From contig NZ_FOKF01000005.1 in NCBI RefSeq assembly GCF_900111995.1, positions 124,001 through 188,000 on the forward strand: a stretch of DNA of 64,000 nucleotides. The letters run 5' to 3'. Shown here one piece after another: positions 27,975-35,527 of the stretch. The translations under genes and the position numbers were made by a program. Each line of letters starts with the position of its first letter. The stretch's first letter is position 1. The stretch comes from Collimonas sp. OK607. GTDB taxonomy: Bacteria > Pseudomonadota > Gammaproteobacteria > Burkholderiales > Burkholderiaceae_D. The notes under the pieces are model-generated. The model did not search any database, was not told where the DNA came from, and worked only from the letters and a program-made list of their open reading frames with translations.

Positions 27975-30116
27975 ATGAAGCGGACCATGAAATGGCTGCC
28001 GGTAACGGTAGCGACGGTAACGTTGTCGGCAGGCTTGAGTGCGTGCGGCGGCGGCGGTGGCGGCTCGGTCGGTGACGGCGGCGCGGTCACGAGCGGCCAG
28101 GTGACCGGTAGTTATTATGAAAACGCCCAAGTGTGTTTTGAAGACAAGATCAAAAAAGCCACATGCGATGTCACCTCGCCGGTGGTCAAGACTGCAGCCG
28201 ACGGTTCGTATTCACTTAAAGGCCAGGGCGCAGTGGTGGCGACTATCGACACCAGTGTTACACGCCATGAAGTGCTGGGTGACAAAGGCAGCCCCGTAAC
28301 GCAAAAGCTGGTGTTCCGTGCACCTGCCGGACGCAGCGCATTTGTCAGTGCGATCTCGACTGAGCTGGCCGCGGCGATGGACGCCAACGGTGGCGATTTC
28401 GCCGATGCCAGCAAGAAGCTGGCCGCCAAGATCGGCACCGCAGAAGCCAACCTGCTGGCCGATATCAACAAGCTGGCTGGCAATGACCAGGCCGCTCTGA
28501 AAGCTGAGGCTGCGGCCATCAATGCCGCCATTGCAGCTGCGATCACGCAAGGCGGTAGCGTTGACCTGGGCCAGGCTTTGGGCGGCGCGCTGGCAATGAA
28601 CAACATCCAGAACGTGGTGGTGATCTTTGCTGAAAACCGCGGCTTTGATAATCTGTACGGCCTGTACCCCGGTGCTAACGGCATTCCCGGCGTCAATCCG
28701 ACTTCTACTTCCAGCTACATTCCGCAAAAAGACTTCGATGGCAGCACCCTGCCTGTCTTGCCACCGACATGGGGCGGCATGACCCTGGCCGGCCAAAGCA
28801 CAGTCATCACCCAGGCGCAATCGGCGAATCTGCCGAACAAGCCGTTCCAGATCGATGATGTCAACAGCCCGATCTACATGTCGTCGGCAGTGATTACCCG
28901 CGATCTGGTGCACCGTTTCTACAATAACCAGATGCAGATCAACGGCGGCAAGAATGATAAATTCACCGCTTACTCCGATGCCGGCGGCCTCAGCATGGGC
29001 TATTACGACGGCAGCAAGATGAAGCTGTGGAACATCGCCAAGCAATACACGCTGGCCGATAATTTTTTCATGGGCACCTTCGGCGGCTCGTTCCTCACGC
29101 ATCAATACCTGATCTGCGCCTGCGCCCCGACTTATCCGAACGCCGATGCCGCTACTTCGCCTGCGAAGAACAACATCTCGGCCGTCAATCTTGACGCCAG
29201 CGGCAACCTGGTCGGCCTGACCCCAGGGACCGGCAATCCGACTTCGGTGTTGAACGGCGCAGCGGTGTACCTCAAGGACAGCACCATCACGCCGAAAGAT
29301 TCCTCAGGCATGTTCTACGCGGTCAACACCATGCAGCCACCGTATCAGCCTAGCGGCAATAACGCTGCCACCGTGGCAGCGTATGCCGATCCAAGCAAGG
29401 CCACTACCCTGCCAACCCAGACCCAGACCACCATCGGCGATCAGCTGACAATCAAGGGTATCGACTGGGCGTGGTATGCCGGCGCCTGGAATGCCGCACT
29501 GGCTGATGCACCGAATGCCACCCGTAGCGTCATCTATGGCGGCAAGATCCAGTTCCAGCCGCATCACCAGCCGTTCAACTACTATAGCCGCTTCGATCCG
29601 ACGACTGCGACCGGTGCTACCGAACGTGCCAGCCACCTGAAGGATTTCGACGCCTCGTTCTTGCAGGATGCAGCAGCCGGCAAGTTGCCTGCAGTGGCGT
29701 TCTACAAACCGCAAGGTAACTTGAACCAGCATGCCGGTTATGCCAACGTCGCCGACGGCGATGCCCATATCGCCGATGTGATCACCAAGCTGCAAGCCAG
29801 CCCGCAATGGAAGCACATGCTGATCGTTGTGACTTACGATGAAAACGGCGGCTTCTGGGATCACGTGGCGCCGCCGAAGGGCGACCGTTGGGGCCCGGGC
29901 ACACGCTTGCCGACTATCCTGGTCTCGCCGTATGCGAAGAAAGGGTTCGTCGATCACACTCAGTACGATACCGCTTCCATCCTGCGTTTCATCACCAATC
30001 GCTATGCGTTGCCTGTACTGCCAGGCATCACCGCGCGCGACAAAGCACTGGTGGCGAACGGCGGCAAGCCTATGGGTGATTTGACCGGGGCATTGACGCC
30101 GGTACCTCAGGAGTAA
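27975..30116 (+). CDS. exported phosphoesterase (acid phosphatase/phospholipase C family)
   Basis: A 713-residue exported lipoprotein. The signal ends in the lipobox LSAC and is followed by a run of glycines. Residues 40-190 form an accessory region, after which the phosphoesterase family (PF04185) core begins: NVVVIFAENRGFDNLYGLYPG. The later metal and catalytic segments are visible in TYDENGGFWDHVAPP and in the end part RLPTILVSPYAKKGFVDH. The family includes AcpA acid phosphatase and non-haemolytic phospholipase C. A strong ribosome site (AGGGAGGG) precedes the ATG. A perfect intrinsic terminator follows. It is divergent from the di-heme peroxidase gene; a Pho-box-like site lies between them, in keeping with phosphate scavenging. 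Confidence 0.88.
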   Translation: MKRTMKWLPVTVATVTLSAGLSACGGGGGGSVGDGGAVTSGQVTGSYYENAQVCFEDKIKKATCDVTSPVVKTAADGSYSLKGQGAVVATIDTSVTRHEVLGDKGSPVTQKLVFRAPAGRSAFVSAISTELAAAMDANGGDFADASKKLAAKIGTAEANLLADINKLAGNDQAALKAEAAAINAAIAAAITQGGSVDLGQALGGALAMNNIQNVVVIFAENRGFDNLYGLYPGANGIPGVNPTSTSSYIPQKDFDGSTLPVLPPTWGGMTLAGQSTVITQAQSANLPNKPFQIDDVNSPIYMSSAVITRDLVHRFYNNQMQINGGKNDKFTAYSDAGGLSMGYYDGSKMKLWNIAKQYTLADNFFMGTFGGSFLTHQYLICACAPTYPNADAATSPAKNNISAVNLDASGNLVGLTPGTGNPTSVLNGAAVYLKDSTITPKDSSGMFYAVNTMQPPYQPSGNNAATVAAYADPSKATTLPTQTQTTIGDQLTIKGIDWAWYAGAWNAALADAPNATRSVIYGGKIQFQPHHQPFNYYSRFDPTTATGATERASHLKDFDASFLQDAAAGKLPAVAFYKPQGNLNQHAGYANVADGDAHIADVITKLQASPQWKHMLIVVTYDENGGFWDHVAPPKGDRWGPGTRLPTILVSPYAKKGFVDHTQYDTASILRFITNRYALPVLPGITARDKALVANGGKPMGDLTGALTPVPQE

Positions 30117-30152
30117 TTCAGAAGTAATTCGCGTAATCTGCCCGCAACGAAG

Positions 30153-30188
30153 AAAGCCGGCTGCCTTGGAAAAGGCAGCCGGCTTTTT
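30153..30188 (+). terminator. intrinsic terminator after phosphoesterase gene
   Basis: Perfect 15-base arms at 30153-30167 and 30172-30186 (AAAGCCGGCTGCCTT and its complement) around GGAA, ending in TTTTT. It lies 36 bases past the stop. Since the next gene converges, it can serve both strands. Confidence 0.92.
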
Positions 30189-30205
30189 ACATGGTTTTTA
30201 GATGT

Positions 30206-31204
30206 TTACCAAGACCCCATCGGTGCGAGCGCCGGCGACATTTCCGCCTCGCTCCAGCGCAACGGCAAGGACGCTTCAACCCTTATGGCGCGCTCCACAT
30301 GAAAGCGCAACAAACGCTCGGCGCCTTTGAAGGCCGCTACTTCAGCGCCATCCCAGATCAGCTCGGCAGTGACCGCCAGATATAACAGGTCGCCGCTGAT
30401 GAAATCGATAAACAGCAGGCCGGCGCGTGGATGCTCGACCAGGTTGCCGATGGTGTTGAAGAAAAAATTGCCGACGAAATCGGGCACTGTCAGCGTCCTG
30501 GCGTCATCGATGCGGACAAAGCCGGGTTTGCCGCCCCGGTGTGAAACGTCAACGCCATGCCGCCGATCGGCGCTCCCGGAAGCGGTTGTTGATTCACCTG
30601 CGGACTTACCCAGATACGCCGTGGCAATGAAGAAGGTGTCTGCGGTAGTAATTAGCGCTTGCATCGCAGTGTCGAGTTGCTGTGCGCGATGCACCACCGG
30701 GGTAGCTGCGGTTGCGTTGACGTTCTCGATCAAGCCGGGCCGGCGCGCCTGGATATATTTCGGACAATTGCCGAAGCTTTGATCTACCTTCACCGTCCAT
30801 CCTGCCGCACTCAACCTCTCAACTTTGCCGTTCATGCGATTGCGGCGGCGCGTATTCGGTTCGATTCCCAGCAAGCCGAGCGTGGCATTATCGACCAGGT
30901 TCAACTGCAACGGATCGGCGGGCAAAACCTGCGCATGAATCGCCAGATGTTCCGGGTCCGGCGAGGTCGCGAAACCGGGTGCGCCGATCACTACCGACGC
31001 CCACGGCTGCTGCTGCTCATCGATACTGCCGACGATCAGGAATGGCAACTGCTGAAAGAATTCACGATGCTGGTCCGGCATGAAGCTGCGGATTACCTGG
31101 CTGCGAGCCGCCATCTTTTCCAGCACGCCGACGCGCTGCTGCACTGCACGTTCGCCGCTGTGGAAAGCGGTATCTTCGGTGGCGGCCATTTCAGGGTGGG
31201 ACAT
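30206..31204 (-). CDS. pyridoxamine 5'-phosphate oxidase-family FMN-binding protein
   Basis: A 332-residue protein with two split-barrel FMN-binding halves of the PPOX type. The first contains FFQQLPFLIVGSIDEQQQPWASVVIG and the second FVGNFFFNTIGNLVEHPRAGLLFID, both typical strand-turn patterns of the fold. No signal or membrane segment. It is about 60 bases downstream of a GST gene and has a very strong ribosome site (GGAGGTGA). With the GST and the TetR gene upstream it forms an operon-like group that looks like detoxification of an electrophile. The substrate is unknown; true PdxH function is unlikely given the length. Confidence 0.82.
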   Translation of the reverse strand: MSHPEMAATEDTAFHSGERAVQQRVGVLEKMAARSQVIRSFMPDQHREFFQQLPFLIVGSIDEQQQPWASVVIGAPGFATSPDPEHLAIHAQVLPADPLQLNLVDNATLGLLGIEPNTRRRNRMNGKVERLSAAGWTVKVDQSFGNCPKYIQARRPGLIENVNATAATPVVHRAQQLDTAMQALITTADTFFIATAYLGKSAGESTTASGSADRRHGVDVSHRGGKPGFVRIDDARTLTVPDFVGNFFFNTIGNLVEHPRAGLLFIDFISGDLLYLAVTAELIWDGAEVAAFKGAERLLRFHVERAIRVEASLPLRWSEAEMSPALAPMGSW

Positions 31205-31271
31205 AGTTCACCTCCTTGCGCACGTCTTCAGTGACGCGCTCTGATCAGCACGTGGATCAGAGCGCACGGTC

Positions 31272-31910
31272 TCAGGCCGCCAGCGGCGGCCGGGTAGCCT
31301 GCATGGCGACAAAGCCAGGCAACGCTTCAATCCGGCCTAGCCATGCACGGATATTGGGATAGCCATCCAGCGCCACGCCGCCTTCCGGAGCATGCGCTAT
31401 ATAGCTGTAAGCCGCGACATCGGCGATGGTCACCTGTGGGCTGGCCAGGAACTCATGGCTGGCCAAGTGCTGTTCCAGGATCGCGAGCAACTGCCTGGCG
31501 GTGGCGCAGGCCGCATCATGGTCCAGCGGTACTCCGAACAATGTGATCAGACGAGCGCTGGCCGGACCCCTGTAGATTTCACCGGATGCAAGCGATAGAA
31601 CGCGTTGCACGGTAGCCGCTCCCAAGGGATCGCGCGGCAGCCAGCCGGCGTCGCCATACTTGCCTGCCAAATAAACCAGGATTGCAGTCGAATCGGCGAG
31701 CGTCACTTCGCCATCTTCAATCACCGGCACCTGGCCGAACGGGTTTTTGGCCAGGAATCCAGGTTTTTTGTGTTCGCCTGCGCGCAGGTCGATATCGATC
31801 ATTTCAAACGGCAAGTCCAGTAAAGAAAGGAACAGCTGCACCCTGTGGGAATGGCCGGACAATGCGGCACGGTAGAGACGGATCGGTTGGGCTGGACGGG
31901 CGACGGACAT
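31272..31910 (-). CDS. glutathione S-transferase
   Basis: A 212-residue GST. The thioredoxin-like N-terminal half has LYRAALSGHSHRVQLFLSLLD, with Ser at the usual catalytic position, the cis-Pro in FGQVPVIEDGEVTLADSTAI, and the E/DS glutathione contact. The all-helical C-terminal half is complete (VTIADVAAYSYIAHAPEGG). A ribosome site (GGAGATCC) precedes the ATG. It sits between the TetR regulator and the PPOX-family gene, and its promoter spacer contains a near-perfect operator at 31989-32010. Glutathione conjugation to an electrophile is probable; the substrate is unknown. Confidence 0.88.
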   Translation of the reverse strand: MSVARPAQPIRLYRAALSGHSHRVQLFLSLLDLPFEMIDIDLRAGEHKKPGFLAKNPFGQVPVIEDGEVTLADSTAILVYLAGKYGDAGWLPRDPLGAATVQRVLSLASGEIYRGPASARLITLFGVPLDHDAACATARQLLAILEQHLASHEFLASPQVTIADVAAYSYIAHAPEGGVALDGYPNIRAWLGRIEALPGFVAMQATRPPLAA

Positions 31911-31988
31911 GTTGGATCTCCTGGTTGGCGTGAACCTATTGCTTGAATAAGATGCACCGAAAACGATGCATGAAGAAACTGGTTATCT

Positions 31989-32010
31989 TTGTACCGAACA
32001 ATCGGTACAA
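31989..32010. promoter_or_regulatory. TetR-type operator in front of GST gene
   Basis: TTGTACCGA-N4-TCGGTACAA, a perfect 9-base dyad. It lies 79 bases before the GST ATG and 49 bases past the TetR stop. The same left arm, TTGTACCGA, recurs at 32649-32657, 18 bases upstream of the TetR ATG, which marks the TetR protein as the likely binder. Confidence 0.8.
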
Positions 32011-32058
32011 TACAAAAGCAAACTTACCCTGTCAAGTAAACCAGGAAATTCAGAACAA

Positions 32059-32631
32059 TTACTCCGCTGGCTGAGGGCCAAGCAGGATGGCAGGGAAGTT
32101 TTCTATCATCCGCAAGAATGGGCCGTTGCTATCCAGAGCGCGCGACACGATCAGCGATCCCTGGATCGCCACCACGGCATTCTCCGCCCTCACCGCGGCC
32201 TCTACCTTATCGATGCCGGCCTCTTCAGCCACCGCCGCCAGCAAGGCCATCAGCGCCCGCATGCGGCCGCCCAGGTGCTGCTGGAACAGCGAGCCGGCTT
32301 CGCCGATGGTGAACACATCCATCAGGCAAGGCGCCATGCCGTTAGCATAATACTCCGTCAGCTTGCCGGCGAAACGCTGCAAGCGGATGGCAGAGGTCTC
32401 GTGGCTGTTCAGTGTCGATAGCACATGATGCGTAAACCAGGTCCCGACCGCGCCCATCGCGGCGCTCGCCATATCTTCCTTGCCGTTTGGAAAATAATGA
32501 TAGAGGCTGGAACGGCCCAGGCCAGTGGCTTCCGACAAGCGCGACAGGCTGCTGCCCTCATAGCCATAGCGGCGAAAGGCGGCCAGGATGCGTTCGACGA
32601 CTTCGTCGCGGGTAAGGGTGGCTACGGGCAT
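32059..32631 (-). CDS. TetR/AcrR-family repressor
   Basis: A 190-residue regulator. The helix-turn-helix is near residues 25-50 (SSLSRLSEATGLGRSSLYHYFPNGKEDM), with the YHYF signature of the family. The rest is the all-helical ligand-binding domain. It precedes the GST and PPOX genes in the same direction. The perfect dyad in front of the GST gene and a half copy just upstream of its own start suggest that it represses both. Removal of an electrophile or biocide would be the expected inducing condition, but the ligand is unknown. Confidence 0.88.
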   Translation of the reverse strand: MPVATLTRDEVVERILAAFRRYGYEGSSLSRLSEATGLGRSSLYHYFPNGKEDMASAAMGAVGTWFTHHVLSTLNSHETSAIRLQRFAGKLTEYYANGMAPCLMDVFTIGEAGSLFQQHLGGRMRALMALLAAVAEEAGIDKVEAAVRAENAVVAIQGSLIVSRALDSNGPFLRMIENFPAILLGPQPAE

Positions 32632-32648
32632 GTTTTTGGTCCGGATGG

Positions 32649-32661
32649 TTGTACCGAATGT
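32649..32661 (-). promoter_or_regulatory. partial TetR operator upstream of the TetR gene
   Basis: TTGTACCGA repeats the left arm of the perfect operator at 31989, here with a poor right arm. It lies 18 bases before the TetR ATG, so it could provide weak autoregulation. Confidence 0.5.
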
Positions 32662-32764
32662 TCGTTGCTATCAATGTAGTAGCCGAATAGTAAAACAGCA
32701 AGGACCCGGCGCGCAAATTCACCGATTCGTATCTCGCCGCCGACGCGCATGCGATAATAGTTGC

Positions 32765-32772
32765 TTAGCTAA
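32765..32772. promoter_or_regulatory. MarR-gene promoter octamer
   Basis: The palindrome TTAGCTAA lies 23 bases before the MarR ATG, next to AT-rich sequence that could be the -10 element. The identical octamer occurs at 33363-33370 ahead of the small membrane-protein gene, so MarR binding to both is likely. Confidence 0.55.
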
Positions 32773-32795
32773 TTATATTTGCATAGAATAAAACC

Positions 32796-33212
32796 ATGTT
32801 CGATCACTGCCTTTATTTCAACACCACCGCACTGGCGCGTATCGTGGAGCGCGAGTGGAACGCCGCGTACCAGCCGTTTGACCTGACTGCGCCGCAGGGC
32901 TTCGTTTTGCGCGCAGTGCTAAGACAACCCGGCCTGCTCAATAGCGAACTGGCGGCCATCTTCGGTATCGCGCGGCCAACTGCTACGCGCCTGCTGGATG
33001 CACTGGATACTAAAAAACTGATCGAACGTCGGCCCTCTGCCGCGGACGGCCGTGAATGGAATATCTTCCCGACCGCTGCGGCGCTGGAGCTGGATGGGCC
33101 GATCAACGCCGTCAGTGCCGAACTGGACCGGCGCTTGCGCGGGCAGATCGGTGGCGACCACTTTGATGAATCGATCAGCGCCTTGCGCGGTGTCAGGGAA
33201 AGCATCGGCTAA
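32796..33212 (+). CDS. MarR-family transcriptional regulator
   Basis: A 138-residue winged-helix regulator. The recognition helix region reads LNSELAAIFGIARPTATRLLDALDTKKLIERR, followed by the wing (SAADGREWNIFPT), and N- and C-terminal helices for dimerisation. Length is normal. It faces away from the TetR-GST group. An octamer in its promoter recurs before the next gene. The ligand is unknown; such proteins commonly sense phenolic compounds or oxidants. Confidence 0.88.
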   Translation: MFDHCLYFNTTALARIVEREWNAAYQPFDLTAPQGFVLRAVLRQPGLLNSELAAIFGIARPTATRLLDALDTKKLIERRPSAADGREWNIFPTAAALELDGPINAVSAELDRRLRGQIGGDHFDESISALRGVRESIG

Positions 33213-33362
33213 CTGCCGTGTAGCTTGAGAGCGCGTTACCGTGATAACCGGAGTACGCACCTGCGCGGCGCAGAACCCGGCACGTACATGGAGTGAGTTC
33301 ACGCGTGGGCAATGTGTCCACCCTGCAAGATCAGTTCGCCCTGATTCTTACCAATTGGTTGT

Positions 33363-33370
33363 TTAGCTAA
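33363..33370. promoter_or_regulatory. second copy of the MarR octamer
   Basis: TTAGCTAA, identical to 32765-32772, lies 22 bases before the ATG of the small membrane protein gene. The spacing to each ATG is alike (23 and 22 bases), arguing for one regulator. Confidence 0.55.
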
Positions 33371-33392
33371 CTTCTTTTCACAAGGAAACTTT

Positions 33393-33647
33393 ATGCCAGC
33401 AATTTCACAGGATTTGCAGAAAACTACAGGGCGTCGCACCGCACTGATCGTGTTTGCCATTGCAGCTGCGGCGCTAGGAATCAGCGCGTACATCTACGCC
33501 GAATCAAATCCGCCAGACACCCCCGATACCTGCCTCGCGGCACATGCGGCGGACTACGGCATCACGACGCAGCAATTGACGCGCGACGTCAGCCATCAAT
33601 CCGAATTGGTGGCGGCGGTTTCATCGTGCTATGGAATGACGCCTTAG
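33393..33647 (+). CDS. small single-span membrane protein
   Basis: An 84-residue protein with one hydrophobic helix at about residues 16-37 (ALIVFAIAAAALGISAYIYA) and a C-terminal part of about 45 residues likely to lie outside the membrane (DTCLAAHAADYGITTQQLTR). Two Cys in the tail could form a disulfide. AAGGAAAC precedes the ATG with good spacing. The MarR gene is upstream, and the same octamer occurs in both promoters, so it is likely a MarR target. I know no family. Function unknown. Confidence 0.6.
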   Translation: MPAISQDLQKTTGRRTALIVFAIAAAALGISAYIYAESNPPDTPDTCLAAHAADYGITTQQLTRDVSHQSELVAAVSSCYGMTP

Positions 33648-33695
33648 TAGAAGCATGTGTCGACAGGCTCTGATAGCTCGGCCGATCTGTCGCGC

Positions 33696-34433
33696 TCAGC
33701 TATCGGGTTTGATGATACCCATCATGACCGCTCTGCTAATGGCATGGCGGGTGCTGTAGACACCCAGTTTCATCGCCACATTCTTCATGTGGAAATACAC
33801 CGTACGTTGGGATATGCCCAGGATCAGCCCGATTTCGGAGCTGGTCTTGCCGTCGGCGCTCCAGCGCAGGCATTCGAGTTCGCGCACTGAAAGCACCGGG
33901 CCCTGATCCGGCGCTGTCTTACGCCACAAGAATTCAGCCGCTTCCTGCAAATAAACGCCGAGCAGAAGAGCATCGGCCTGGATACTGGTCGACGGTGCCT
34001 CCGGGCGCGCCGTATTGCTATAGAAATCGAGGCGGCTTATCGCATGTTTGCTGTGAATTGCCAGGCTCATGCCCTGCGTCACACCCATGGTTTTCAACAA
34101 AGGGTAGATCTGGCCGCCATGCAGCAAGCACAATTGTTCGACCTGCCAGTTCAGCGGCAGGGAGGAGCGCGCAAGATGCTGCCGGACCGGATCCGTCGCG
34201 TCTTCGGCCGGCAGGCTGAACTGCTGCAGCACGGCATCGGGCAAACTGCCGAACAGCTGCATCTGTGAAGCGCCGCTGACACTAGCGATCTCCGTCTGCA
34301 ACATGAAATCGCAAATCCCGAGTTGTGCCAGCTGACGTTGCACGCATACGCGCAACTGGTCCCAATCGGATGCCTGAACAATTTGCAGCAGGCCGGGAGT
34401 GGATATTCTAGGAGCGGCTTCGCTTCGCAACAT
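33696..34433 (-). CDS. LuxR-type autoinducer-binding regulator (solo)
   Basis: A 245-residue LuxR protein. The C-terminal HTH (about 178-240) is typical (LSVRELECLRWSADGKTSSEIGLILGIS and TVYFHMKNVAMKLGV). The N-terminal half has the autoinducer-domain pattern including DPVRQHLARSSLPLNW, yet at the two ligand-pocket positions usually Trp and Tyr in acyl-homoserine-lactone receptors (W57 and Y61 in TraR numbering) it has Val and Phe (LPDAVLQQF). There is no luxI gene in the window. It is the last gene of the kinase-response regulator operon facing the autoinducer synthase gene, so a non-AHL signal, possibly linked to that synthase, is a fair inference. Confidence 0.82.
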   Translation of the reverse strand: MLRSEAAPRISTPGLLQIVQASDWDQLRVCVQRQLAQLGICDFMLQTEIASVSGASQMQLFGSLPDAVLQQFSLPAEDATDPVRQHLARSSLPLNWQVEQLCLLHGGQIYPLLKTMGVTQGMSLAIHSKHAISRLDFYSNTARPEAPSTSIQADALLLGVYLQEAAEFLWRKTAPDQGPVLSVRELECLRWSADGKTSSEIGLILGISQRTVYFHMKNVAMKLGVYSTRHAISRAVMMGIIKPDS

Positions 34434-34448
34434 GGATTTTTTCGAGCT

Positions 34449-35462
34449 TTATGATTTTATATCGGCAGATTGGTCGCGTAAAAAATCTGCCAATGAATAA
34501 AAAGGTTCACGTGAATAATGTTTAGGAAAATCGAACAGGGCCCAATAGTACTCTTGGACGCCGAAACAAATCTGGGCCGGCAGACAGTATGATAGCCAAT
34601 CATGGCGTATGGCGTCGGTATACATACCGTCGCTGTCGGAAAAGAACGGCACCAGGCGCATTTCGCGCAAACCAGTCAGCAATTCCAGCGGCGCTGCGTA
34701 ATCCTGCGCTACTTCCAGCTGCGACATCAGGCTGGCTTCGGTTTCCACTACCATCAGCGTGGCCTTGCCCCGCATATCGAAGAACAGGATGCCGGTCGGG
34801 TTAGGGAACAGGTAGTACTCGACAAAGCCATGCCGTTTGCATAACTGCTCGACCAGCGCCGCCATCGCCGGATCCGACAGGAAGGTATATGAATGGCGCG
34901 ACAGCAGATCTTTCAAGGTCAGTGACCGGGAGTGGAAGAATTCTTTCTGGAGGCTATGAATCTCCAACTCCAGATGATCCAGCGCGTCGTGGTCGCTCTT
35001 TTTAATGAACCGATCGATCAGCCCGCGATTGAAGGCATCGATGGCGATCTTTTCGTCGGCCTGGCCGGTAAACAGGATTTTCTTGCACGGCAGGTCGCGC
35101 ACCGCCTCGCAAAATGCCAGGCCGTTCATTTGCGGCATCGCGTAGTCGATTACCAGCACCGACGGTAACAAGAAACGCCGGCGGTTCATGGACTGCCGGT
35201 AAATCTGATCGATATCGACTGCCACCGTGCGCCGGTCGAACGAAAATGACTGTTCATCATAGTTGACCCGGATCGACTGGCTCTTGCTGGGCGAATGCCG
35301 ATAGGCGTCGCGCAACCACTCGAGGGCGAGCTGCGTATCGTGAAACACTTTGCGCACCATGTTCGGCGGCAGCTGGAAAGCTAGGCTGTCCAAGAAACTC
35401 TGGCTATCGTCGATCAGGATAGTCAGGGTCGGATGTTGATAAACAGGTAATGAAATATTCAT
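34449..35462 (-). CDS. response regulator with atypical output domain
   Basis: A 337-residue two-component regulator. The N-terminal receiver has the acidic pair at Asp18-Asp19 (LIDDS), a phospho-acceptor Asp106 (VLVIDYAMPQMNG), a Thr in ILFTGQAD and Lys in FIKKSD. The distance from acidic pair to acceptor is about twice the usual, due to an insertion near residues 55-100. Residues 190-337 form a domain without a recognised helix-turn-helix. The ATG at 35462 (MNISLPVYQ) is chosen; further upstream the frame only overlaps the kinase gene. It follows the kinase gene by 65 bases and precedes the LuxR gene by 15. It resembles the regulators paired with alpha-hydroxyketone sensor kinases (LqsR, JqsR). 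Output is unknown. Confidence 0.8.
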   Translation of the reverse strand: MNISLPVYQHPTLTILIDDSQSFLDSLAFQLPPNMVRKVFHDTQLALEWLRDAYRHSPSKSQSIRVNYDEQSFSFDRRTVAVDIDQIYRQSMNRRRFLLPSVLVIDYAMPQMNGLAFCEAVRDLPCKKILFTGQADEKIAIDAFNRGLIDRFIKKSDHDALDHLELEIHSLQKEFFHSRSLTLKDLLSRHSYTFLSDPAMAALVEQLCKRHGFVEYYLFPNPTGILFFDMRGKATLMVVETEASLMSQLEVAQDYAAPLELLTGLREMRLVPFFSDSDGMYTDAIRHDWLSYCLPAQICFGVQEYYWALFDFPKHYSREPFYSLADFLRDQSADIKS

Positions 35463-35527
35463 ATTGAGGCGCTGCAGGCGCAAGGAGCGGTGTAAAGCGC
35501 TCAGTATAGAAAGACACGGAAAGAGTG

